Assembly: GCF_021729155.1 (NCBI RefSeq)
Contig: NZ_JAJQYA010000001.1
Coordinates: forward strand, 248,001 to 312,000
DNA: 64,000 nt
DNA from: Membranihabitans marinus
GTDB taxonomy: Bacteria; Bacteroidota; Bacteroidia; Chitinophagales; Saprospiraceae
Direction: 5' to 3'
In this document: positions 44,807 through 52,740 of the stretch, in pieces
Layout: each line of letters opens with the position of its first letter
How positions within the stretch are numbered: position 1 is the first letter of the stretch
The notes under the pieces: model-generated
Database searches by the model: none
What the model was told of the DNA's origin: nothing
What the model saw: only the letters and a program-made list of their open reading frames with translations
Position numbers and translations under genes: made by a program

Positions 44807-44989
44807 GTTTGTAGACTGTTGAAAAAAATATGTTTTCAAAATAATTATATGGATATGTGATGGTATTTTGTAGTATTTAGCTAGGGATGGTTTTTCTCAC
44901 TTCCCTATTTAATCAAAAAAAAGCCAGTGGTATCGCAGGATTTTTAGCATAAGTTGGTCTAAAGGAATATAAACGTAAAATTTTGTTCA

Positions 44990-46093
44990 ATGAGATCATC
45001 TTATTTCTACCTATTTTTCATTGTTTTTGGACTTGGATTATTTAATTCCTGCCATCGAGGAGGTAGTTCGAATAGTTCTAAAGCTGAAACAGGTACAGTA
45101 GTAGATGTTAATGCTACGTACTTTACCACTGCTAATCCCAATACTGTAATAAAGAAAGTGCCATGTACACTTTCCGATGGTAGTGAAACGGATTGCTATG
45201 AGATTATTACCAAAAGTATTCCGGTAGATCATCAAATGGGGCCTTGGTGTCCGGACAACATCTCCGATGATGCCAGTGCTGGAGGAATATGGTTAGAAGA
45301 AGGGAAAGTATATGATGTGGATGGTGATTTTATAAAAAACTTAGCGACCTTTTACAATGACGAAACATGGCAGATGTACGATGCCAATGGCGATGTATAT
45401 ATTACTAAAACAGAAGAAGATTGTATCAATGCAGCGAATCCAAACGTAGGTGAAGCCTATGAAAATTTTTGCGTAGAATGTTTGCCTTCTTTTATCCATA
45501 ATGTTTCCCAGACTTTCCTCATTCCCGTATCCCCAGTATTGCAAACTGATGCTTCCTATTTTTCTAGGGGACCAGGACCTGGAGGACCAGGTGGACCAGA
45601 CGGAGGCAAAGGACCTAGAGGACCAGAAGGTCAACGGCCACCAAAGGGCGAAGGCGGTCGAAATAGACCAGATGGTCCAGGTAGGCCAGAAGATCGTGGA
45701 GGTCAAATGAATGCCGTCCCTTCTACTCGAGGCTTGGCTTTGAATGGAATAGAATTTTCTGCGCCAGCACCAGTAGACAATATTCTTAGTGCTTACACTC
45801 TTGCTCCTTTTGACAACGCTGGAGGACATATAAATGTCCACCAAGGCTACCACTATCATGCGGCCACTGGTGTGAGTTTTTCAATTGAACAAAGTGATGG
45901 TCATGCTGCATTGATTGGATATGCCATGGATGGTCTTGGGATCTATTCGCATTTAGATGCTGAAGGGAATGAAGCCGAGGATTTAGATGATTGTCGGGGA
46001 CATTATGACGAAGTGAGAGGATATCATTATCACGTTGATGCAGCAGGGAATAACAATTTTATTAATTGCTTACAAGGAGCCTATGTCAAATAG
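44990..46093 (+). CDS. YHYH-domain lipoprotein with collagen-like linker
   Basis: A 367-residue lipoprotein (signal ending LFNSC, cysteine 21). The first part contains CTLSDGSETDCYEIITKSIPVDHQMGPWCP, the YHYH-type domain's N-terminal half; a Gly/Pro/Arg-rich linker with about 16 GxY-like triplets follows at residues ~193-240; the C-terminal half carries GYHYHAATG and GYHYHVDAAG at the ends. The YHYH family is named for this motif, whose histidines suggest metal binding; function is not established. Conserved cysteines sit near the domain. It begins a set with a TonB receptor and a MopE-motif lipoprotein. Confidence 0.82.
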   Translation: MRSSYFYLFFIVFGLGLFNSCHRGGSSNSSKAETGTVVDVNATYFTTANPNTVIKKVPCTLSDGSETDCYEIITKSIPVDHQMGPWCPDNISDDASAGGIWLEEGKVYDVDGDFIKNLATFYNDETWQMYDANGDVYITKTEEDCINAANPNVGEAYENFCVECLPSFIHNVSQTFLIPVSPVLQTDASYFSRGPGPGGPGGPDGGKGPRGPEGQRPPKGEGGRNRPDGPGRPEDRGGQMNAVPSTRGLALNGIEFSAPAPVDNILSAYTLAPFDNAGGHINVHQGYHYHAATGVSFSIEQSDGHAALIGYAMDGLGIYSHLDAEGNEAEDLDDCRGHYDEVRGYHYHVDAAGNNNFINCLQGAYVK

Positions 46094-46370
46094 GTAATCA
46101 GTCTGTTGAGAATATAATGAATAACCAACCATTGGCATTCAAATTATAGAATTTTGTATTATTAACTGCAATTGTAAGGAGAATTGTTTTTGTAAAATAC
46201 AGGATAGATTGACGATTCATTATAAAATTCGTTTCCTATTATTAGGTGGCTAATAAACATAAGTTATAAAAATCACAAATGAAATAATGTTGCATAAACA
46301 GTACGTAATATTTCATAGTTTTGGGCTCTGAATCAAGAAGTGGATTTTCACTTTGAAATACAGATATTAT

Positions 46371-48590
46371 ATGAGATTTTTGTTACTAGTTTTAATTTTT
46401 ACTGGGATTAACCCGGCCCTGTATAGTCAAATGATAAAAGGGAAAGTGATTGAAGATTATGGAAGTCCAATTATAGGGGTTCATATTTTAAATCGTTCGA
46501 ACAATCAACACACCCACACGAATGATGAAGGATTTTTTCAATTGAGTGGAACGAATGTAGGGGATACTTTACAGTTCAGTCATATCGGATTTGAGTCGGA
46601 AAATCATGTTGTTGAATCATTTAAAAATCAATTGGAAATTAGAATGTCTAGTGAATCTATATCACTAAATGAAGTGGTTATCTCCAATAAAGTAAATGCC
46701 CTTCACCTCATTTCTGATATTGATATAGAAATCAATCCGGTAAATTCTTCACAAGATATTTTAAGAAAGGTTCCCGGCCTCATCATCGGACAACATGCTG
46801 GAGGTGGTAAAGCAGAGCAAATATTTTTAAGAGGGTTTGATATTGACCATGGAACCGATATTAATATCACCGTAGATGGTCTGCCCGTAAATATGGTCTC
46901 TCATGCACATGGGCAAGGGTATGCAGATTTGCATTTTGTGATTCCGGAAACCATTGAGAAAATTGATTTTGGTAAAGGTCCTTATTACGAAGATCGTGGA
47001 AATTTTGCGACTGCAGGGTTTGTCGATTTTCAAACTAAAAATGACTTAGATCTGAGTTCGATAAAAATGGAAGCAGGTCAGTTTAACACTCAACGCTTGC
47101 TGGGTATGTTTAACTTGATCAACGATGACCATCAAAATGCCTATTTTGCTTCTGAGTATATTGCAACCGACGGCCCCTTCGACAGCAGTCAAAATTTTAA
47201 TAGAATTAATTTATTTGGAAAATACTCCAATCAAATTAGTGATAGTGATCGGTTGGGAATTACAGCATCACATTTTAGCAGTTCTTGGGATGCCTCTGGT
47301 CAAATCCCCAGCAGGGCAATTGAAAGTGGATTGATTGGACGATTTGGTGCCATCGATGATACCGAAGGTGGAAATACGGGGAGAACCAATATCCTTTTAA
47401 ATTACGATAAAATAATCGATAAGACTTCTTCTATTAGGAACTCGGTATACTATACTCAATACGACTTTGAATTGTATTCCAATTTCACTTTTTTCTTGGA
47501 AGATCCTGTAAATGGAGACCAAATTAAACAGGTAGAAAATCGAAAAATATTTGGCTTCAACAGTGAGTATAGTAAATCATTTACCAATGGCCTTATAGAT
47601 GGTGTATTACATGCGGGGATAAGTCTGCGAAATGATGTCAGTAGTAATAATGAATTGTCACATACCCTAAATCGAAAAGAAACTCTTAATCAGATTCAAT
47701 TAGGGGACATCAATGAAACCAATGTAGGCGCATATGTTGGGGGTAAATTTGACATTGATAAATGGTCTTTTAATCCAGTACTTCGAATTGACCATTTTAA
47801 TTTTATGTACCACGATAAACTGCAAACCAGTTATACCACGCAGGCCAATACAAAAGCCATAGTCAGTCCGAAATTTAATATTTTATATAATCAATCCAAT
47901 AATTTGCAATTCTACCTGAAATCGGGAAAGGGTTTTCATTCTAATGATACTCGCGTAGTGGTGGCTCAAGATGGAGTTAATATTTTACCTGCAGCTTATG
48001 GATTAGATTTGGGATATATGTGGAAAATAACGCCAAAAATGTTGTTGAATATGGCTTATTGGTATTTGTTTTTGGAGCAAGAGTTTGTGTATGTAGGCGA
48101 TGCCGGTATTGTTGAACCTAGTGGTAAGACTAGACGGCAAGGCATTGATCTTAGCTATCGATACCAACCAGTGTCTTCATTATATTGGAACTTAGATGTC
48201 AATTATACTCATGCGAGAGCCATAGATGAAGAAGAAGGTCAGAATTACATCCCCCTAGCCCCTGATCTGACCTTGGTTACAGGTATCAATTTCAATCATA
48301 AATCTGGGTTTTACGGTAGCGCCAATTTGCGGTATTTAAAAGATCGACCAGCTATGGAAGATAATTCTATCACTGCCTTCGGTTATACTGTTGTCGATTT
48401 GAACACCGGATATAAGTGGAAAAGTTTTGATTTTGGAGTTCAGATCCAAAATCTATTCAATGTCGAATGGAATGAAACGCAATTTGCAACTGATTCGAGG
48501 TTGTTTGATGAACCGAGCTCGGTATCAGAAATACATATTACGCCGGGAACGCCTTTCTTTATGAAAGCTTCAATTCAATATAGTTTTTAA
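46371..48590 (+). CDS. TonB-dependent receptor, possible metal uptake
   Basis: About 739 residues from ATG 46371 (an earlier TTG at 46353 is in frame). Signal peptide ending LYSQ, a carboxypeptidase-regulatory-like domain (MIKGKVIEDYGSPIIGVHIL), plug domain (FLRGFDIDHGTDINITVDGLPVN, HAHGQGYADLHFVIPETIEKIDFGKGP) and a barrel ending MKASIQYSF. The size is that of siderophore/metal receptors rather than of SusC, and no SusD accompanies it. Histidines in the plug loop (DHGTD, SHAHGQG) could line a metal path. Between two YHYH genes and a MopE-motif gene it may bring in a metal such as copper; this is inference. Confidence 0.85.
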   Translation: MRFLLLVLIFTGINPALYSQMIKGKVIEDYGSPIIGVHILNRSNNQHTHTNDEGFFQLSGTNVGDTLQFSHIGFESENHVVESFKNQLEIRMSSESISLNEVVISNKVNALHLISDIDIEINPVNSSQDILRKVPGLIIGQHAGGGKAEQIFLRGFDIDHGTDINITVDGLPVNMVSHAHGQGYADLHFVIPETIEKIDFGKGPYYEDRGNFATAGFVDFQTKNDLDLSSIKMEAGQFNTQRLLGMFNLINDDHQNAYFASEYIATDGPFDSSQNFNRINLFGKYSNQISDSDRLGITASHFSSSWDASGQIPSRAIESGLIGRFGAIDDTEGGNTGRTNILLNYDKIIDKTSSIRNSVYYTQYDFELYSNFTFFLEDPVNGDQIKQVENRKIFGFNSEYSKSFTNGLIDGVLHAGISLRNDVSSNNELSHTLNRKETLNQIQLGDINETNVGAYVGGKFDIDKWSFNPVLRIDHFNFMYHDKLQTSYTTQANTKAIVSPKFNILYNQSNNLQFYLKSGKGFHSNDTRVVVAQDGVNILPAAYGLDLGYMWKITPKMLLNMAYWYLFLEQEFVYVGDAGIVEPSGKTRRQGIDLSYRYQPVSSLYWNLDVNYTHARAIDEEEGQNYIPLAPDLTLVTGINFNHKSGFYGSANLRYLKDRPAMEDNSITAFGYTVVDLNTGYKWKSFDFGVQIQNLFNVEWNETQFATDSRLFDEPSSVSEIHITPGTPFFMKASIQYSF

Positions 48591-48795
48591 ATAATGAGGG
48601 CAGTTTCTGAATCCTAATTCGGTTTTCCTAGTGAATTGATGATTGTCGTCAAATGGAGGTTATTGTTAATCGATTTCCATAAGATGTCGGTATTTCGTAA
48701 AATTTAAAATAAATCTATTTGAAGCGAAGGATTGTAAACTAAATGGAATCTAAATAGTATTAATTTATTTCTCTTGAGAGAATAAACAGTATGCT

Positions 48796-49932
48796 ATGAT
48801 AAAGTTCCTATTTGTTTCAATGTCATTTTCCTTATTGTGTATTGTGTTATCTGCTTCATTTTCATCCTGTGAAAGAGATGAAAATTCGGAATGTGAAGAA
48901 ATCACCTATTACGAAGATGTCGATGGTGATGGTTTGGGAAATCCGGATGTAAGTATAACAGCCTGTGATCAACCAACTGGATATGTGTCCAATGGTAGTG
49001 ATGGGGATGATTCAATAGCCAATGCTAGTCCCTATACTGGCACGGCATCAGTTACCCAAGGATTGGGAAGTAAAACCACGAGTAATTTATTTGAGAATGG
49101 TCAGCGGATTGCCGAATTGGGTGTTATCACATCCACGGATAATAAGGAATGGAGGGTTCCAGCTGACGTAAATTATACAGATAATTCTTTTCCTTTTGCT
49201 CCAGATTTATACAATCCCTATGGAGATCGATATACATCAGCTTCATCAGCACTGTCGGCATTTGATGAAAATAACATTGTAGAAATCGATGCAGATGGCG
49301 AGGTTGTTACGGGTTATATTTTTGCAGACAACTATTTTGAGCTTTATGTCAACGGAGTTAAGGTGGGTAAAGATGCCATCCCTTTTACCGATTTTAATTC
49401 TCACATTGTACAATTTAAGGTGACCAAACCTTTTTCGATTGCCTTCCTTTTAGTGGATTGGGAAGAAAATTTGGGCTTAGGTTCAGAGGTAAGTGGGGGA
49501 AGTAGTTACCATCCTGGGGATGGAGGATTGGTGGCGGTGTTTAAAGATAATAGTGGAAATACGGTGGCCACAACAGGCAGTGAATGGAAAGCACAAACCT
49601 TCTACACCTCCCCAATTCAGGATTTGTCTTGTCCTTCGGAAGAGGGAAATCTCAGAATTACTGCGAATTGCAGCACTGCAGATGTAAGCGATGGTTCTAA
49701 GTTTTATGGTTTGCATTGGGATATTCCTGCGAATTGGATGAATGAAGATTTTGATGATTCTGCTTGGCCCATGGCTACCACCTATACTAACTCCACTATC
49801 GGTGTAAATAATAAGCCCTCTTACACCAATTTTACTGATGTATTTGACGATAGCCAAGATGATGCTGAATTTATATGGTCTAGTAATGTTATTCTAGACA
49901 ATGAGGTCATTGTAAGATATAGGGTAGATTAG
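48796..49932 (+). CDS. lipoprotein with MopE-type metal-binding motif
   Basis: A 378-residue lipoprotein (signal ending SFSSC, cysteine 25). Residues ~35-72 read TYYEDVDGDGLGNPDVSITACDQPTGYV and continue to SDGDD, matching the MopE copper-binding repeat family (PF11617 type), here with a single repeat and the usual DCDD changed to DGDD. The remaining 300 residues form beta-rich domains (IFADNYFELYVNGVKVG..., DEDFDDSAWP-like pattern) such as carbohydrate-binding jelly-rolls. It lies between the TonB receptor and the second YHYH gene, with gaps of 205 and 31 bases. Metal binding is inferred from family only. Confidence 0.75.
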   Translation: MIKFLFVSMSFSLLCIVLSASFSSCERDENSECEEITYYEDVDGDGLGNPDVSITACDQPTGYVSNGSDGDDSIANASPYTGTASVTQGLGSKTTSNLFENGQRIAELGVITSTDNKEWRVPADVNYTDNSFPFAPDLYNPYGDRYTSASSALSAFDENNIVEIDADGEVVTGYIFADNYFELYVNGVKVGKDAIPFTDFNSHIVQFKVTKPFSIAFLLVDWEENLGLGSEVSGGSSYHPGDGGLVAVFKDNSGNTVATTGSEWKAQTFYTSPIQDLSCPSEEGNLRITANCSTADVSDGSKFYGLHWDIPANWMNEDFDDSAWPMATTYTNSTIGVNNKPSYTNFTDVFDDSQDDAEFIWSSNVILDNEVIVRYRVD

Positions 49933-49963
49933 AAAAAATCATTCAAAAAATTAAATTAAAGTT

Positions 49964-51277
49964 ATGAAAATCAGAATGTTCATTCTAATTGCTATTTCTT
50001 TTTTTATTGAAATTCAACTTCATGCTCATGTAGGCGGTCACAGTCATTCATCTAAGGTGTGGATAATAAATGATGAAGCCATGGTGGGAGATTTTATAAA
50101 ATATGAAAACAACAAGGTGTATTTGTCGAATTCCAATCACGAGTTAAAAGCATATGAGGTGTCTTCATTTTCCCAAGAGGATGTAGAGTGGATTAAAGCT
50201 AGGAGCTTGCAATTGTCAGCTATTAATTCTTCGACGAAAACTCCAGTATTTGTCCAAATCAATCCTGTCATCCTGTTTAATTTTTTAGGTGGAATCCTGA
50301 TTGTCTTAGCTTTTATGACTTATATATATAAGAAAAGAAAATTTCACTTGGCCTATGGATTTCTTGGAATGGTTCTCATATTAGCTTGTAATAGTGAAGA
50401 AGTCATGAAGGATACCAATTCTTTTTTAAAAAGCTTGCCAGCGAATGATGTTAATTTTCTAGCCTCTTTGTTTGAAAAATTTGAAGGACTTCATACAGAA
50501 TCAGATGATGATTGGTTTTATATATCTTCCAATGGTTTGCCCAATCATAATATGATGGTTGGTATTGAGAATTGGCAACAGCAAGTTCCTATAGATCAAA
50601 ATTATACGGGTAATAATAGTTGGGCTATTCCTATTCAGCCCGTTTTGGCTGAAAATCCTCTGTCTACCCAAACTAATTTGTTGAAAGGTGCTATTGCCAT
50701 TGCCGTAAATGGGATTCCCATATTTAATCCCTTAAACAATAGAGGAGAAGATGCCAATGCTATTGGAGAATTAGACCAATGGGGAGGGCATTGTGGAAGG
50801 GCAGATGATTATCATTATCACTTACCCCCTACTCACTTACAATCCATAGTTGGCGAAGGTAATCCGATAGCTTATGCAGTGGATGGATTTCCAGTATATG
50901 GTCAGACAACAGAGGAATTAGATCAATATCTTGGACGGTTTAATGCCGATAGTTCCTATCAGTATCATACTATACAAGAGTATCCCTATTTTATAGCTGG
51001 AATGCGGGGAGAGGTGGCATTAGATCCTCGTTCGACGGCACCAGAGAATCAAGTCATACCTCAAGCAATGACCAGAGAATTGAGACCTGCCAAAACCCCT
51101 CTCCAAGGTGCAGTCATCACTGATTTTGTTTCACATAGTGGATCTTCTTATTCTTTAACCTATCGTTTGAATAATGAAGACTATCACATTCATTATTCCT
51201 GGGATGATGAAGGAAAATATATCTATGAATTTGAAAATCCCGACGGTAGCAGTACCGTAGAGACTTATCAACGGTGA
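49964..51277 (+). CDS. YHYH-domain protein with membrane segment and internal lipobox
   Basis: A 437-residue protein that looks like two joined units. Residues 1-125: signal peptide, a His-rich HAHVGGHSHSS, a small domain, and a membrane segment (VILFNFLGGILIVLAFMTYIY). Residues ~128-145 (FLGMVLILACNSEE) look like a lipoprotein signal with lipobox LILAC, and the rest (residues 146-437) is a YHYH domain with DDYHYHLPPTH and YQYHTIQEYPYF. The frame is continuous, so a fusion of a small membrane protein with a YHYH lipoprotein is likely. Last gene of the putative metal set. Confidence 0.75.
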   Translation: MKIRMFILIAISFFIEIQLHAHVGGHSHSSKVWIINDEAMVGDFIKYENNKVYLSNSNHELKAYEVSSFSQEDVEWIKARSLQLSAINSSTKTPVFVQINPVILFNFLGGILIVLAFMTYIYKKRKFHLAYGFLGMVLILACNSEEVMKDTNSFLKSLPANDVNFLASLFEKFEGLHTESDDDWFYISSNGLPNHNMMVGIENWQQQVPIDQNYTGNNSWAIPIQPVLAENPLSTQTNLLKGAIAIAVNGIPIFNPLNNRGEDANAIGELDQWGGHCGRADDYHYHLPPTHLQSIVGEGNPIAYAVDGFPVYGQTTEELDQYLGRFNADSSYQYHTIQEYPYFIAGMRGEVALDPRSTAPENQVIPQAMTRELRPAKTPLQGAVITDFVSHSGSSYSLTYRLNNEDYHIHYSWDDEGKYIYEFENPDGSSTVETYQR

Positions 51278-51520
51278 TCGAGGTTAGAGATCTATACGTA
51301 TCAAATGCATTTGTAATTGTTGGTTATATTCAGTCATATTCCGGAGCAATCACTGCTTGGCACGGCGGTAAAATATCTAACGAAACACGGGGTAGTCACG
51401 CCTTTTTGTAGAGGCGCAAGATTTTGCGTCTCCTATCCTAGATTATATTAATCCCAAGCCTAGCCAGTGGCTATAATCCTGACGATTTACATTGCAATCA
51501 CGCATCGACCGGGAGGCCTA
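51278..51520. other. left flank of repeat island C
   Basis: No gene. Contains a hairpin GAGGCGCAA/TTGCGTCTC at about 51411-51432 and a stretch near 51470-51520 (AATCCTGACGATTTACATTGCAATCACGC and following) that is repeated at 32431 in island B; a relic ATTCAGTCAT lies at 51328-51337. Confidence 0.5.
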
Positions 51521-51731
51521 CCCACCCGAAGCCACTGGCGTCAGTTCCTTTAATGCTATTATATTTTATTGTAAAATGAAATTTTAAACCTGTCAATTTA
51601 AATGCATTCTCGTCGCAGCGCAGTGGCTTACCCACCCGAAACACGGAGGTTTCGGTTCCTTCACCCAATCGACATTTAGTCGATTGGATACTTCGTATTT
51701 CGTTCAGTCATCCACCCGAAACACGGAGGTT
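51521..51731 (+). repeat. long direct repeat, copy 1 (~211 bp)
   Basis: Matches 52251-52461 at a constant offset of 730 bases with only a few mismatches (positions near 51565 and 51590, and the end). It contains a decayed first hairpin, an 80-base AT-rich spacer also found in island B (32330-32410) and one complete triple-hairpin unit. Confidence 0.88.
51631..51710 (+). repeat. triple-hairpin repeat unit (C1), 80 bp
   Basis: H1 stem CCGAAAC/GTTTCGG, linker TTCCTTCACC, H2 at 51666-51686 (CAATCGAC-ATTTA-GTCGATTG), H3 ATAC-TTCG-TAT, tail CGTTCAGTCAT. Identical to the units at 52361 and 52441. Confidence 0.88.
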
Positions 51732-51790
51732 TTGGTTCCCTCACCATTGATCCATTAAGGATCAATGATGCTGCGCATTTTGTTCGGTTA
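51711..51790 (+). repeat. triple-hairpin repeat unit (C2), 80 bp
   Basis: Follows C1 without a gap. H1 has one G:T-type pair (GTTTTGG), H2 is CATTGATCC-ATTAA-GGATCAATG, H3 is GATGC/GCATT, tail GTTCGGTTAT. H2 differs from C1 on both arms but still pairs perfectly. Confidence 0.88.
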
Positions 51791-51844
51791 TCTTCGCCAA
51801 AGGTCAATTTACGACCTTTGATGCTTCGCATTTCGTTCAGTCAT
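51791..51844 (+). repeat. triple-hairpin repeat unit (C3), lacks first hairpin
   Basis: H2 (CAAAGGTCA-ATTTA-CGACCTTTG, one mismatch), H3 ATGC-TTC-GCAT and the tail CGTTCAGTCAT directly after C2. Confidence 0.82.
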
Positions 51845-51883
51845 CCTGAAGGGATGATATATCCTAGCCGTGGGTGAACGAGC

Positions 51884-52037
51884 AAAGTGCACGACTGAAT
51901 AAAGTTGCTCAAAGAGCAACCAGATGAACTAAATGTTCAACTGATGAAGGAGCCATGACCACTGTGTCGTGGGTGGGCAGGGAAAGCCCGTAAATCGGGC
52001 TCTGGCGAGTGAAGTCATGCCCACTGCGGCATGACGA
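51884..52037 (-). repeat. two inverted triple-hairpin units (C4, C5)
   Basis: Read on the minus strand from 52037: H1 GTCATGCC/GGCATGAC, linker TTCACTCGCC, H2 AGCCCG-ATTTA-CGGGCT (51985-52001), then a second unit with a decayed H1 (ACGACACAGTGGTCAT), H2 AGTTGAAC-ATTTA-GTTCATCT and H3 GTTGCTC-TTT-GAGCAAC (51904-51920), tail TTCAGTCGT. Confidence 0.78.
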
Positions 52038-52250
52038 GATTCCATACAGTATAAACAATGTTGATTTGGCGGGATTTTTGCCAAGTTGAAATTAATTATT
52101 TTTAATCTACAGATAATATTACTATGGTTTTCACAATATCTAATTGCAAAAATCATGACAAATCCATGTGAATACATCAGTGATTCAGTTCAAAACCATA
52201 GATTATTGGAGGACGAATTACGTTGCAATCACGCCGACGCCAGTGGCGAA

Positions 52251-52461
52251 CCCTCCCGAAGCCACTGGCGTCAGTTCCTTTAATGCTATTATATCTTATT
52301 GTAAAATGAAATTTTAAACTTGTCAATTTAAATGCATTCTCGTCGCAGCGCAGTGGCTTACCCACCCGAAACACGGAGGTTTCGGTTCCTTCACCCAATC
52401 GACATTTAGTCGATTGGATACTTCGTATTTCGTTCAGTCATCCACCCGAAACACGGAGGTT
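52251..52461 (+). repeat. long direct repeat, copy 2 (~211 bp)
   Basis: Second copy of 51521-51731, nearly identical, which implies a recent duplication or gene conversion. It again ends inside a tandem pair of units. Confidence 0.88.
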
Positions 52462-52600
52462 TCGGTTCCTTCACCCAATCGACATTTAGTCGATTGGATA
52501 CTTCGTATTTCGTTCAGTCATCCATCCGGAGCACAGTGGCTCCGGTTCCCTCTCCGAAGGTCGATTTACGACCTTCGGTGCTTTGCACTTCGATCGGTCA
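52361..52600 (+). repeat. three tandem 80-bp triple-hairpin units (C6-C8)
   Basis: Units at 52361-52440 and 52441-52520 differ at one base. The third (52521-52600) keeps the exact 80-base length while both arms of all stems have changed together: H1 CCGGAGC/GCTCCGG at 52526-52545, H2 CCGAAGGTCG-ATTTA-CGACCTTCGG at 52554-52578, H3 GGTGC-TTT-GCAC. Tail CGATCGGTCAT. Confidence 0.92.
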
Positions 52601-52740
52601 TATTTAGTCCATCGATTTGCCCAAGAGCAACTTCATGTATCGGCATTACAATCATAATCATCATTGATGAGTTTATTTAGTATTATTTTTTGAATATTTG
52701 ATTTTGAAAACATTTTATTATAAAAAAACCTTTATAGAAT

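Noticed and set aside
45341-45859. 172-codon minus-strand frame opposite the YHYH lipoprotein
   Set aside because: Shadow of the Gly/Pro/Arg-rich stretch; no start context, biased composition (Trp/Ser-rich).
52361-52600. CRISPR array
   Set aside because: The 80-base units are contiguous without unique spacers, and no cas gene is in the window.
52086-52680. Several reading frames of 60-90 codons across repeat island C on both strands
   Set aside because: They run through hairpin repeats whose changes conserve base pairing, not codons; no start context and no protein-like pattern.
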